64,000 nt of DNA from Lachnospiraceae bacterium NK4A144 (GCA_000424365.1 AUJT01000001.1:310001-374000); one strand, 5' to 3'; counted from the first letter of the stretch, positions 44,406-54,669 are shown. Made by a program: numbers and translations. The notes: a model not told the origin generated them from the sequence alone.

Positions 44406-44792
44406 ATGTGCAGTGATAGGATCAGTTCCAATATACAGAATCGAGCAGGTAGTCTAAATAAAAAATCTGTCAGGATAAGACGTGAACGTCGAATAAAGAG
44501 AAGACTCGCTCGTTTTCTTGTAATACTGTCAATCCTGATCCCCGTCGCTATATCCTTTGGTGCTATACGTTCCTATGCCGATCCTTCAGCATCTGTCACA
44601 GCCGAAAACAAATATTATAAAAGTATCGTTGTAATGCCGGGTGATACACTTCAAGAAATCGCAGAACTCAATCTGTCGCCAGAGTATTCTTCTTCAGAAG
44701 AATACATGGAAGAAGTCCGTCAGATGAATCATCTTGATTTTGACTACAACATACACACAGGCGAATATCTGCTCGTACCATACTATAGATAG
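44406..44792 (+). CDS. Membrane-anchored LysM protein, YneA-like candidate SOS division inhibitor
   Basis: 128 aa. A basic N-terminus (VRIRRERRIKRRLARF) and one membrane helix (about 37-57) are followed by an extracellular LysM-like domain (VVMPGDTLQEIAELNL ... NIHTGEYLLVPYY). Size, topology and divergent position beside lexA match YneA of Bacillus subtilis, which halts division during the SOS response. Sequence similarity is limited to the LysM, so the call rests on architecture, context and the LexA-box-like sites. RBS ggagg, 9-10 bases from ATG. Confidence 0.75.
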   Translation: MCSDRISSNIQNRAGSLNKKSVRIRRERRIKRRLARFLVILSILIPVAISFGAIRSYADPSASVTAENKYYKSIVVMPGDTLQEIAELNLSPEYSSSEEYMEEVRQMNHLDFDYNIHTGEYLLVPYYR

Positions 44793-44991
44793 AATCCACT
44801 GTATTCTGAACAATTACGATTAATTTTACTATTAATATTTATATCCATTACTTCGATATACATTTCAGAGAAATAGATACTGTATACAGTTTTTGGCACG
44901 TTCTGACGTGCTATTCGCAAACTCTGTTACAAAGATGAGAAGAAAGCTGGTATACAGTTACCTGACGTGTAACGGGGTAAAGGGTGTAGAT

Positions 44992-47088
44992 ATGAATACA
45001 TTGATAATCGGAAATGTTGGATACTGGACTGAGGAAACCTTAAAAAGGGCTTTTCCCGAAGACTCCATTATTTTATGCGGAACAAACTGCGAAGATAAAA
45101 AATCAGGAAATATAAAATGGTTTAAGATTGGTCTGGATGGAAGAAAGGCTCGTTACGTGTTCGAAACATTTAATTTCGAACGTGTTATTTATATGTCTGA
45201 ATATCTCACATATCACACCGTTGCCGAAGATGAATTGGAAAAAGTGCGCAGATTATTACGACTTTGCAGAAATTCAAATATTTCCCAGTTAATATATTTC
45301 ACTTCTGATGTTGTATGCACCACTGAAGATAATTCAAAGAAAATGATCCTGGAAGCCGGAGAGGGGCTTTTTACATACTATGCAAATCAATTCAGGGTTG
45401 ATTTCAAGATTGTAAGATGCCCGTTTTTGATTTCTCCCATAGTTAAAAACGACTATCTATATCAGCTGTTTCATGTTGCTTATAGAGGTAAGGATGAAAT
45501 CGAACTCGATGCTCCCGCGGAAGAGTTCAACCACTTCATAGATATGCGAGATGTCGCGAACTTTTTCTACAGACTTCAGGACAACTGGGAAATTGGTGAA
45601 AAGGTTTTACGTCTTTTCCCCATGTCAAAATGTCAGTTTAAGACCTTAGGAGATTTCCTCAAAAAAATCAGTTCGAACATGCTTGTTGTATATGCAGATA
45701 ATTCAACAATACGACCGAAATTCAGCAAAGAAGAAAATACTGTTCGGGAAAAGTTTGGATGGGTCCCTATGTATGATCCTTTGGAGATCCTGGATGAGTA
45801 TTATGCAGAATACCTGACTCTCAACGAGCAAAAACCGAGTTTACGTGAACGTATCAAGAGAAAATTGCATCTAAAAAGCTGGACAATGATGGTTATTGAG
45901 ATAATCGTCGGTTCATTCTTTGTAGAATACCTGAATAAAATCTCCGGAAATTCAGTTCAATTCCGCATGATTGATTACAGGCTTCTTTTTGTTGTCATCA
46001 TTTCCACTATATACGGCACAAATGTCGGCTTTATCGCTGCCGTCATAGAATCAATATCTCTAATTGCAGCATACTATCAGAGAGGCAGTAACTGGCTCAT
46101 GCTTTTCTATGATCCCGGTAACTGGATGCCGTTCATTTTGCTGTTCGCCGTTGCTGCTGTATGTGGTTATATAAAACAAAAGAAAGACGAAGACATTCAT
46201 TTTGTATATGAAGAAAATAAATCTGTCAGAGAGCAGAACAATTTTATAACACAACTGTATGAACAGGTTTTAGACTATAAAAATCAGTATAGAAAAGACC
46301 TTATCGGAAGCAGAGATGGTTTCGGACGAATTTTTGAAGTTGTTCAGAGACTTAACAATACTATCCCTGAAAAAATATTTTCTGAGTCCATCCCCGTTAT
46401 GGAGGATGTTCTTGAAAATGATTCCATCGCAATTTATTCAATAAATGACCCAACTGCAAGATTTGCACGACTTGAAGTATGTTCAACAAACCTTACTTCG
46501 GAGTTAAAAAAATCGTTCCAGCTTGACGGATATGAAAACATAATAGAAACCGTAAAAAAAGGAGAGGTTTGGTTTAATAAGGATCTGGCGGAATCTCTTC
46601 CGATGTATGCTTCCGGTATTCTTTCGGAAGGTGAATTATCCGTGCTTATCATGGTATATCATGCCGGGTTCGGACAAACGAATAATTATTATTCAAATCT
46701 AATACGTATTCTTAGCGGTCTCATGGAGAACTTTATCGTAAAGGCATGGGATTACAGGAAAGCTATAGAAGAAAGGATTTTTATATCCGGAACAAATATT
46801 TCACATTGGGATTATTTCAAAGAACAGCTTGAAATTGAAAAACAGGCTGCTTCAAACCAGCTTGTTTCATTTAGATTGTTCAAACTGGATCCTGCTGGAA
46901 AGAGCATAGTTGATATGGATTCTCTACTTCAGTCAAAGATACGAAATAACGACCTCCTGGGACAGCATCCCGATGGTTTTGTGTTTGTCATGGCATCTCA
47001 GGTGGATGAAAGCAGTGAGCAGATAGTACTAAAGAGATTTTTAGATCTTGGTCTTAAATGTGAGATCGTTGACCCTGCCTCAATTTAA
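44992..47088 (+). CDS. pelD: PelD-like c-di-GMP receptor with N-terminal SDR/epimerase-like domain
   Basis: 698 aa from ATG 44992 (aaaggg upstream; begins MNTLIIGNVGYW, a Rossmann strand); an open TTG at 44893 lacks an RBS. Residues ~1-285 resemble NAD-dependent epimerases (VIYMSEYL, YFTSDVVCTTED, HFIDMRDVANFFYRL) though the GxxGxxG loop and YxxxK are not clear. About 300-425: four membrane helices. About 450-590: GAF domain. About 600-698: degenerate GGDEF with RNND at 651-654 exactly four residues before HPDGF, i.e. an RxxD I-site next to a dead active site. This is how PelD senses c-di-GMP. First gene of the pel operon. Confidence 0.85.
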   Translation: MNTLIIGNVGYWTEETLKRAFPEDSIILCGTNCEDKKSGNIKWFKIGLDGRKARYVFETFNFERVIYMSEYLTYHTVAEDELEKVRRLLRLCRNSNISQLIYFTSDVVCTTEDNSKKMILEAGEGLFTYYANQFRVDFKIVRCPFLISPIVKNDYLYQLFHVAYRGKDEIELDAPAEEFNHFIDMRDVANFFYRLQDNWEIGEKVLRLFPMSKCQFKTLGDFLKKISSNMLVVYADNSTIRPKFSKEENTVREKFGWVPMYDPLEILDEYYAEYLTLNEQKPSLRERIKRKLHLKSWTMMVIEIIVGSFFVEYLNKISGNSVQFRMIDYRLLFVVIISTIYGTNVGFIAAVIESISLIAAYYQRGSNWLMLFYDPGNWMPFILLFAVAAVCGYIKQKKDEDIHFVYEENKSVREQNNFITQLYEQVLDYKNQYRKDLIGSRDGFGRIFEVVQRLNNTIPEKIFSESIPVMEDVLENDSIAIYSINDPTARFARLEVCSTNLTSELKKSFQLDGYENIIETVKKGEVWFNKDLAESLPMYASGILSEGELSVLIMVYHAGFGQTNNYYSNLIRILSGLMENFIVKAWDYRKAIEERIFISGTNISHWDYFKEQLEIEKQAASNQLVSFRLFKLDPAGKSIVDMDSLLQSKIRNNDLLGQHPDGFVFVMASQVDESSEQIVLKRFLDLGLKCEIVDPASI

Positions 47089-47146
47089 TAAAGAATCCGA
47101 CTTTGTCGAATTCTCCGCACAACGAATCCAATGCCCGGAGGTAGAA

Positions 47147-48028
47147 ATGGTTAAGTTATTTTTACTGATACATTTGTTATTACTGTTATCAATAGTATAT
47201 CTGCGGATGATATGCCGATTAAAGCTTAGTATGACTACGATCCCGCTAGTTTTATTCGTACCTGTATGGGGAAGCATCTCTGTATTGGTCGAGTACTATC
47301 TCAGAAAAACGCACCGGATTGGAACTGCTGCCGAGAATCTGGAGGTAATGAAAGCAAGTCTGGTAAGTATGGACGAAATGCCGACTCCGGAGGACGAAGA
47401 GGGTGGTTCTGTACCCCTTCAGGATGCACTCTTGATCGATAATTCGCAGATGAAACGTTCGGTGATCCTCAATGTTTTGATGCAGGATGCAAACAGTTAT
47501 ATAAAAGTCCTGAACGAAGCCCGCATGAACGAAGACGCTGAAGTCGTTCACTACGCAACAACCGCCATGATGGAGCTGTCCAAAGAATATGAATTCAGGC
47601 TACAAAAATTTGCAGAGATGTACGCCGATGACCCTGATAACGATGTACTTTTAACAGAATACAGAAACTATATCGAGCAATATGTTTATTCCGGCATGGT
47701 CGAGGGACAAATGCTTGAACTACATATGAACACCTATAAACAGCTTCTTTTGGACTGTATCAAAAGATTTGATGCCAAACAAGACTATTGTTCGTTGGTT
47801 AACTGTCTCTTTGAGAGCGGAGAGCTTGCGCTTGTCAGATCGTATATTTCTAAGATAGAAGAAAAATGGCCAAATGAAGAGAATGTCTGGTTATTCAAAT
47901 TTAGGCTGGCATATGAAACAAACGACACTGATGAAATACATAGTCTTATAAATGAGACAAAAGAGGACGGAAAATTTTTCTCTAAAGATGTCAGAAATAT
48001 GGTTGCATTCTGGGAAAAGAAACAATGA
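47147..48028 (+). CDS. pelE: PelE-like membrane/helical-repeat protein
   Basis: 293 aa from ATG 47147 (ggagg 7 bases upstream). Two hydrophobic helices at the N-terminus (about 2-18 and 25-42), then a soluble helical part resembling tetratricopeptide repeats (KRSVILNVLMQDANSYIKVLNEARMNEDAEVVHYATTAM split across the domain). PelE pairs with PelD in the inner-membrane synthase complex. Its stop overlaps the next start (ATGA). Confidence 0.8.
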   Translation: MVKLFLLIHLLLLLSIVYLRMICRLKLSMTTIPLVLFVPVWGSISVLVEYYLRKTHRIGTAAENLEVMKASLVSMDEMPTPEDEEGGSVPLQDALLIDNSQMKRSVILNVLMQDANSYIKVLNEARMNEDAEVVHYATTAMMELSKEYEFRLQKFAEMYADDPDNDVLLTEYRNYIEQYVYSGMVEGQMLELHMNTYKQLLLDCIKRFDAKQDYCSLVNCLFESGELALVRSYISKIEEKWPNEENVWLFKFRLAYETNDTDEIHSLINETKEDGKFFSKDVRNMVAFWEKKQ

Positions 48029-49869
48029 GCATATTTAAAAAAAGATCAAAACAAAACAATCACAGATTTTATATTACGCTCAGGGTTTTTGTGGGATTCT
48101 GCGCTTTCTTCATACTGCTCCTTTTAGAAAGGATAGGAATCATATATGAATATCCGCATCCTGTTATAAATCTGGTTTCGACAGAAGGAGCTTCTAATAA
48201 AGAAGCCATCGGAGACACAACATGTCTGCTTATCATTGATACCAATAATGAAACAAGCCGTGCAGACATGAAAGAATTTGAACAGATCTTAAAGGACATG
48301 AGGATCGCATATGATCTTGAAGATCTCGCAAAACAAAAAGGTTATCTTGAAGATCTTGGGAAATATAAGACCATAGTATTTGCATCTACTGATGTTGCTG
48401 TCATGGGCAATACCCTTCTTAATCTGGTCGACTGGGTAGCTGATGGCGGTTCCATGCTTTTTGCCCTTCCGCTTCAAAAAACAAATGAGTTGAACGTCAT
48501 TGGTCCAAATATTGGTATCACAGAAAGTGGATATGAATATTCCATGGTAGATACTTTCCTGCCTGATAAGGATTTTATGCTTGGTGGCGGTCAGGTTTAC
48601 AACATACAGGACGGATATGAATCTTCGCTTACCGTCGGACTTAGTGACCAATGTAAAGTCTATGCGACGACAGCAGACGGAAGTGTTCCCATCATTTGGG
48701 AAAAGGATTACAAAGACGGTAAATTTGTTGTATGTAATTTTGCATATTGCCAAAAAGCATACAGAGGCGTATATGCAGCCGCATATTCCCTGCTTGGGGA
48801 TTCATGCGTTTATCCGGTGATCAATGGTTCTACTTACTATCTGGATGATTTCCCTTCACCTGTACCTCAGGGAGACGGAACATACATAGAACGCGACTAT
48901 CATATGCAGACTGCAGACTTCTATTCATCTGTATGGTGGCCGGATATGCTGACTCTTGCAGAAAAACATAACATCCAGTATACAGGTCTCATTATTGAAA
49001 CTTACGAAGATAATACAAGTGAAAAATTAAAGCCAAACCTAAGTACCGCAGATTTTTATTATTACGGAAACATGCTCTTAAATCGCGGCGGTGCTCTTGG
49101 TTATCACGGATATAACCATCAGCCTTTATGCGGACCAAATTACACATACGAAGAAGATCACGGTTACAAAGTATGGGAAACCTTCGGCGCAATGAACGGT
49201 GCTATGGATGAGTTAGAGAGATTTTCAAAATCCATATTCTCGGGAGCTGAATTTACCGTATATGTTCCGCCTTCAAATATATTGTCTACTGAAGGAAGAT
49301 ATATGCTCGGACACGATTATCCTGACATCCGCTGCATAGCAAGTACATATTTTGAAGGTAATGATGCATACACTCAGGAATTTGAAGTGGCTGAAGACGG
49401 CATAATAGAAACTCCGCGTATCATATCCGGAGGTATTCTTGATGACTATATGAAGTTTTCCGCCTTTTCTGAATTAAATTTTCACTTTGTAAATTCGCAT
49501 TTCATCCATCCCGATGATCTGCTGGATGCCGACCGTGGCGCAGCTTTAGGATGGGAAAAACTTAAGGGCAATCTTTCAAATTATATGACATGGCTTGACG
49601 AAAGCGCACCTGATATACGCCATGTCACAGGAAACAGCATGGCAGGAGCTGTACAGCGATATAGCATGATCTCATGCGAAAAAGAAGAGGATGACAACAA
49701 GATGATCCTGGATTTCAAAGGTTTTACTGACGAAGCATATTGCTTTATCCGCTTAAATAACGGAAAAGCAGGCGAAGTTACCGGCGGTTCCATCAAGAAT
49801 CTTGTTGGGAATCTGTACCTTCTGAAGATCAACAATGATAAAGTGACGATTACGATCGATCAGAAATAA
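48025..49869 (+). CDS. pelA: PelA-like polysaccharide deacetylase (DUF2194)
   Basis: 614 aa. One N-terminal membrane helix (about 14-34) anchors an extracellular protein. Residues ~60-240 look like the DUF2194/flavodoxin-like domain (CLLIIDTNNETSRADMKEFEQIL). The deacetylase part has DDFPSPVP (Asp274/275) and YHGYNHQ (His361, His365), the metal-binding residues of NodB-type enzymes. It would partially deacetylate the Pel GalNAc-rich polymer. It lacks the glycoside hydrolase domain of Gram-negative PelA, as in Gram-positive clusters. Confidence 0.8.
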   Translation: MSIFKKRSKQNNHRFYITLRVFVGFCAFFILLLLERIGIIYEYPHPVINLVSTEGASNKEAIGDTTCLLIIDTNNETSRADMKEFEQILKDMRIAYDLEDLAKQKGYLEDLGKYKTIVFASTDVAVMGNTLLNLVDWVADGGSMLFALPLQKTNELNVIGPNIGITESGYEYSMVDTFLPDKDFMLGGGQVYNIQDGYESSLTVGLSDQCKVYATTADGSVPIIWEKDYKDGKFVVCNFAYCQKAYRGVYAAAYSLLGDSCVYPVINGSTYYLDDFPSPVPQGDGTYIERDYHMQTADFYSSVWWPDMLTLAEKHNIQYTGLIIETYEDNTSEKLKPNLSTADFYYYGNMLLNRGGALGYHGYNHQPLCGPNYTYEEDHGYKVWETFGAMNGAMDELERFSKSIFSGAEFTVYVPPSNILSTEGRYMLGHDYPDIRCIASTYFEGNDAYTQEFEVAEDGIIETPRIISGGILDDYMKFSAFSELNFHFVNSHFIHPDDLLDADRGAALGWEKLKGNLSNYMTWLDESAPDIRHVTGNSMAGAVQRYSMISCEKEEDDNKMILDFKGFTDEAYCFIRLNNGKAGEVTGGSIKNLVGNLYLLKINNDKVTITIDQK

Positions 49870-49907
49870 AATTTTTTCTGTGCAATGTAGATAGAAAGGT
49901 TTTAAAT

Positions 49908-51311
49908 ATGAGAATCTGCCTCGTATTGGAAGGAAGTTACCCGTACGTTCACGGTGGAGTTTCCACTTGGATGCACAGCTATATACAGAATATGAAAGAG
50001 CATGAGTTCGTTCTCTGGGTGATCGGAGCTAAATCCGCAGACAGGGGACACTATGCCTATGAACTCCCTGAAAATGTGGTTGAGATTCAAGAAGTATTTC
50101 TTGATGATGCACTTTCTATAAAACCAAATAAGAAACCATGCCCGTCATTGAAACCGGAGGAAAAGCTGGCCTGCAGAGAATTAATGAAATGCGAAAGGCC
50201 TGATTGGGATGTTGTCATACGAATGTTTCAGGATAAGGGAATTAATCCGCAGAATTTCCTCATGGGAGAGGACTTTCTCGAAATCATTTCTACACTATGT
50301 ATGGAAGAATATCCTTATGTGCCTTTTGCAGAAACATTCCATACGATAAGGTCTATGCTTCTTCCGGTACTTTATCTACTCGGAACAGATGTACCGAAAG
50401 CAGATATGTATCATGCTATATGTACCGGATACGGAGGACTTCTGGCAGTTTTAGGAGCTTACAAATACAAAAAGCCCATTGCTCTGTCGGAACATGGAAT
50501 ATACAGCAGAGAACGCGAAGAGGAGATCATCCGTGCAAAATGGGTAGTTCCGTCATTTAAGAAGCAGTGGATAAAATTCTTTTATATGTTATCAGATGCA
50601 ATTTATAAAAGAGCCTCTGCCGTAAGCTGTCTTTTTGTAAGGGCATCCCTTACTCAAAAAGAACTCGGTGTTCCTGATGATGTGAGCTACGTTATACCAA
50701 ACGGTATAGACTATGACAGATTCTCTTCAATCCCGGAAAAACCCGATGACGGATTCGTAGATATAGGCGCTGTCATACGAATGGCTCAGATTAAAGACGT
50801 AAAAACCCTTATATACGCTTTTTATGAATTACAGAGTATGCGTGACAATGTAAGACTCCACATTCTGGGCGGAGTAGATGACGATGAATACGCCGAGGAG
50901 TGTTATGACATTGTAAAACAGCTAAACATCAAAAATCTTTTCTTTGTAGGACGTGTTGACGTGGTGAAATACATGGAAAAGCTTGATTTTACCATCCTGA
51001 CAAGTCTTTCAGAAGGTCAGCCGTTATCAGTTTTGGAGTCACTTGCCGCTGGACGACCATGTGTCACGACTGAGGTTGGATGCTGCAGAGAGCTTCTTGA
51101 AGGCATGGATAACGACAATTTCGGTGTAACAGGTTATCTTGCACCTCCGATGCATAGAAAAGCCATTGCGCTCGCAATGAATAAAATGTGCGAAAGCAGG
51201 CAAAAACGCCTTGAAATGGGAGAGCTCGGAAAGCTCAGAGTTAAGAGCTTTTATAAGACGGAAATGATGATGGAAAAGTACAGACGCTTTTATGATCGTG
51301 TCATGAATTGA
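49908..51311 (+). CDS. pelF: Pel polysaccharide glycosyltransferase PelF
   Basis: 467 aa, GT4 family. MRICLVLEGSYPYVHGGVSTWMHSYI is the PelF N-terminus; YVIPNGIDYDRFSSI and LTSLSEGQPLSVLESLAAGRPCVTTEVG form the donor-binding site with the EX7E motif. Cytoplasmic enzyme that polymerises the Pel chain from UDP-GalNAc/GlcNAc. RBS gaaagg. Confidence 0.93.
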   Translation: MRICLVLEGSYPYVHGGVSTWMHSYIQNMKEHEFVLWVIGAKSADRGHYAYELPENVVEIQEVFLDDALSIKPNKKPCPSLKPEEKLACRELMKCERPDWDVVIRMFQDKGINPQNFLMGEDFLEIISTLCMEEYPYVPFAETFHTIRSMLLPVLYLLGTDVPKADMYHAICTGYGGLLAVLGAYKYKKPIALSEHGIYSREREEEIIRAKWVVPSFKKQWIKFFYMLSDAIYKRASAVSCLFVRASLTQKELGVPDDVSYVIPNGIDYDRFSSIPEKPDDGFVDIGAVIRMAQIKDVKTLIYAFYELQSMRDNVRLHILGGVDDDEYAEECYDIVKQLNIKNLFFVGRVDVVKYMEKLDFTILTSLSEGQPLSVLESLAAGRPCVTTEVGCCRELLEGMDNDNFGVTGYLAPPMHRKAIALAMNKMCESRQKRLEMGELGKLRVKSFYKTEMMMEKYRRFYDRVMN

Positions 51312-51363
51312 AATAAAGAATCCGGCGAATAACCGCAACAATGGAAGCTATCGGGTATGAAAT

Positions 51364-52815
51364 ATGGCAGGAATAGGATTTGAATTAAAAAAATTATTTC
51401 GCTCAACAGGTGTCTTTGCGATATTAAAAGCATATGGATATACAGGAATGGTCACTGCCGGACCTATGCTTCTTGGCGTGATCTTTCTTCTCAGCGTTTC
51501 ATATCTTGGAAGATATTTCGGGCTCGTAAAAACAGATCAGGATCTGCTGGTCTCCATGATAACATATGCGCTTCTTGCATCCCTGTTACTCACAAGCCTA
51601 TTTTCCATGGGAACTACACGATATGTGGCAGATATGCTTTATCAGGAGCTTGACGACAGGATACTGCCATCTCTGGACGGTGTCATCTGCATAACCGTTC
51701 CTCTCGGCGGATTATTATATGGCATATTCCTGCTCTTTTCAGGACTCCCCTTAGGGCTTGGCATACTTAATTTCCTGTTTTTTACAGAACTCGTTGTTGT
51801 TTGGATGCAGATGAACTATTTGTCCGCATTAAAGGACTATAAGGGCATCATGTTCGGCTACGTGATCGCGATCATTTTTTCAATAACTATCGCCATTACG
51901 CTATGTACATTGATCGAAGTATCACTTATAAGCCTTATGATCTCCGTTACATCCGGCTATGGTATCATGGTTGTTTTTCATTACTACCTCCTTTACAGAT
52001 ACTTTGATAATCCAAAGAAAAAGAGTTTTGAATTTTTGAAATGGTTCGACGAATACGGTGAGCTGTGCGTCATCGGATTCTGCATGAATATGGGTTTGTT
52101 TTCACACTTGGTAATAGGCTGGTTTTCAAATGTCGGTTATCAGATACGAGGGCTGTTTTACAGCGCTCCTCAGTACGATGTTCCGGCTTTGTATGCCTTC
52201 ATTACGATACTGATCACCACAATAAATTTTGTTGCTTCTGTTGAGGTAAATTTTTATCCCAAATACAGACGTTACTATGATCTTTTCAATGGTAAGGGCT
52301 CTATCACTGAGATCAGAAAGGCAGAAGAGGAGATGCTTACGGTTCTTGATCACGAGATCACGTATACCGCAAGAAAGCAGTTTTACGGAACAGCTCTTAT
52401 GCTTTCGTTTGGGCTTCTCATATTAAACAGGCTTCCTCTCGGCTTTGATTCTCTGATGGAAGGCTACTTCAGGATCTTATGTGTTGGATACGGTGTATAC
52501 GCCATTGCCAATGTCATGATGATGATCCTCATGTATTTTGCGGACTATGAAGGTGCGAAAAATACTGCTGTGATCTTTGCTGTATTAAGCACGACATTGA
52601 GCCTGCTTTCTCTTTTCATAAACGTAAAATTCTACGGATTTGCTTTCTGCCTCGGAAGCATGATCTACTATTTGGCGTGTTTTAAGAGACTTAGATATTT
52701 TACCCAGAGACTTCCGTATCATATTTTAAGTAAACAGCCAATGGTATACGTAAGGAAAGATGGTCTTGGTGTAAAAGTAAGCAAAAAAATGACCAATATG
52801 GAAGAAAGATTTTAG
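51364..52815 (+). CDS. pelG: Pel exporter PelG
   Basis: 483 aa with about 12 membrane helices; MAGIGFELKKLFRSTGVFAILKAYGYTGMVTAGPML is diagnostic for PelG, a MOP-superfamily (flippase-like) protein that moves the chain across the membrane together with PelF, D and E. Confidence 0.93.
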   Translation: MAGIGFELKKLFRSTGVFAILKAYGYTGMVTAGPMLLGVIFLLSVSYLGRYFGLVKTDQDLLVSMITYALLASLLLTSLFSMGTTRYVADMLYQELDDRILPSLDGVICITVPLGGLLYGIFLLFSGLPLGLGILNFLFFTELVVVWMQMNYLSALKDYKGIMFGYVIAIIFSITIAITLCTLIEVSLISLMISVTSGYGIMVVFHYYLLYRYFDNPKKKSFEFLKWFDEYGELCVIGFCMNMGLFSHLVIGWFSNVGYQIRGLFYSAPQYDVPALYAFITILITTINFVASVEVNFYPKYRRYYDLFNGKGSITEIRKAEEEMLTVLDHEITYTARKQFYGTALMLSFGLLILNRLPLGFDSLMEGYFRILCVGYGVYAIANVMMMILMYFADYEGAKNTAVIFAVLSTTLSLLSLFINVKFYGFAFCLGSMIYYLACFKRLRYFTQRLPYHILSKQPMVYVRKDGLGVKVSKKMTNMEERF

Positions 52816-52840
52816 GGGCTGGCGGAAAAGAGGGACACGG

Positions 52841-54667
52841 ATGAAGAAGGAATCTCTTAAGTTTTTAAGCGTTGTTTTAGCATTGTGTATGGTTATGGTG
52901 ATCTCATGGCAATATGGTCGTTTTTCGAGCAGCTCACCGAAAACCAACTCACCGGGAGAAATAAGTGAAACCATTGATTTTGATAAAACAGGCGACAATG
53001 AAACGCCCATCACATCAGATGAAATAAAGTTTGATACATCAGATGATAAGCATATATCGGATATTCCTGAGCTTTATGAGGACAATGGTGATTCGTATGT
53101 GACCATGTACCTCACGGTGCGTAAAGGAAACAAAACAGAGGGAACAGATCACACCTGGGAAGAAGTGAATACTCATTCTGCTTATTATTACGATGAAAAT
53201 AATATTGACCGTTACAAGATAGAAGGACTCCTGCAGGTCGGAGATGAAAGCGGACCGCTTCCCGGACTTTTGGGATATGGTAAAAAAGTGCCCAATGCCA
53301 TTGTTCAGATCAGAGGACAGAGTTCAAGCACATATCATCAAAAAAACTATAAGATTGAAATTAAACCAAATCAGGGCTCATGGAATGGACAAACAACGAT
53401 CGCTCTTAATAAACACGTATTTGATGGTCTAAGATTCAGAAATAAGATGGGATTTGACCTGCTTTCAGGGATTGATGAACTGATGAGCCTCAGAACTACA
53501 TTTGTTCATCTGTACGTTAATGACCTCACAGATGAGGAAAACGACGGTTTCCGCGATTACGGCCTTTATACTCAGGTTGAGCAGTTAAATAAAACAGCAT
53601 TAAAGGCACATGGGCTGGATAAAACTGGTAATTTATACAAAGTAAACTTTTTTGAATTCTACAGATATGAGGATGTCATAAAACCGGCGACTGATCCTGA
53701 TTATGATGTTAAAAAATTTGAAACGTATCTCGAAATAAAGGGATCTAATGATCATACCAAGCTCATAGAAATGCTTAAAGATGTGAATGACTATACTATT
53801 CCTATTGAGGATGTAATAGACAAGCATTTTGATATGGAAAATCTGACCTACTGGCTTGCATTTAATATTTTGACCGGAAACGCAGACACCCAGAGTAGAA
53901 ATTTTTATCTGTACAGTGCTCAAAATGAAAAGACATGGTACATCTATTCATGGGATCTGGATGGAATGTTCCGGTATGATGAAAATCAATTAACAGATAT
54001 AAACGATTTTGAGAGTTGGCAGCGTGGGGTTAGTAACTATTGGGGAAATGTTTTATTCCGCAGATGTCTTCAGTCCTCGAAATTCAGGGGTCAGCTGGAT
54101 GATGCGGTTAAAGATATTAAAAATTATCTTTCCAAAGAAAAATTATCCGGAATGATAAACAAGTATTGTAAGATAACAAAACATTTTTCTTATTCTAAAC
54201 CTGATATCACTTATATGAAGATCACAGAAGATACTTATGATGAAATAACATCAAAGCTTCCGGATCTGCCGGAAACATATTATGGATTTTATATAGACTC
54301 GCTGCAAAAACCAATGCCGTTCTTTATCGGTACTCCGGTTATTGAGGGCGACAAGCTGAAAGTCAGCTGGGACGCATCTTACGACTTACAGGAAGAAGAC
54401 ATTTCATATACTGCGCGTCTGTCAAGAAATCCTGATGGGACAGACGTTATCGACGAATATAACGGAAAGTGGAATGAGGCAGCTTTTAATCTTCCTTCAA
54501 GCGGTGAGTACTTCATTAAAGTTTATGTCACGGATGAAAGTGGGAACACTCAGGATGCCTTTGATAGTTATGCAACAACAGAAAACGTAAAATACTATGG
54601 CGTTATCTGTTTCTACATTAACAGTGACGGTACGATCGGCAAATACCAGAACTTGACAGAGGAATGA
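52841..54667 (+). CDS. CotH kinase-family protein, secreted/membrane anchored
   Basis: 608 aa. An N-terminal hydrophobic helix (about 8-25) exports it. The CotH core has VQIRGQSSSTYHQKNYKIEI, LRNKMGFDLL-like RFRNKMGFDLLS, the YGLYTQVEQLN stretch, NILTGNADTQSRNFYLY and SWDLDGMFRYDE, the last containing the metal-binding Asp. CotH proteins are atypical surface kinases. A C-terminal fibronectin-like domain is likely (about 495-600). Its genes often follow pel genes in Gram-positives. A partly deleted copy of this gene lies at 59870. Confidence 0.88.
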   Translation: MKKESLKFLSVVLALCMVMVISWQYGRFSSSSPKTNSPGEISETIDFDKTGDNETPITSDEIKFDTSDDKHISDIPELYEDNGDSYVTMYLTVRKGNKTEGTDHTWEEVNTHSAYYYDENNIDRYKIEGLLQVGDESGPLPGLLGYGKKVPNAIVQIRGQSSSTYHQKNYKIEIKPNQGSWNGQTTIALNKHVFDGLRFRNKMGFDLLSGIDELMSLRTTFVHLYVNDLTDEENDGFRDYGLYTQVEQLNKTALKAHGLDKTGNLYKVNFFEFYRYEDVIKPATDPDYDVKKFETYLEIKGSNDHTKLIEMLKDVNDYTIPIEDVIDKHFDMENLTYWLAFNILTGNADTQSRNFYLYSAQNEKTWYIYSWDLDGMFRYDENQLTDINDFESWQRGVSNYWGNVLFRRCLQSSKFRGQLDDAVKDIKNYLSKEKLSGMINKYCKITKHFSYSKPDITYMKITEDTYDEITSKLPDLPETYYGFYIDSLQKPMPFFIGTPVIEGDKLKVSWDASYDLQEEDISYTARLSRNPDGTDVIDEYNGKWNEAAFNLPSSGEYFIKVYVTDESGNTQDAFDSYATTENVKYYGVICFYINSDGTIGKYQNLTEE

Positions 54668-54669
54668 CT

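Noticed and set aside
44889-44985. Possible GEMM (c-di-GMP) riboswitch before pelD
   Set aside because: A hairpin (GCACGT/ACGTGC), GCAAAC and AAAGC pieces recall GEMM-I, but there is no GNRA tetraloop, no matching receptor, and the pairing order does not fit. A covariance-model search would decide.
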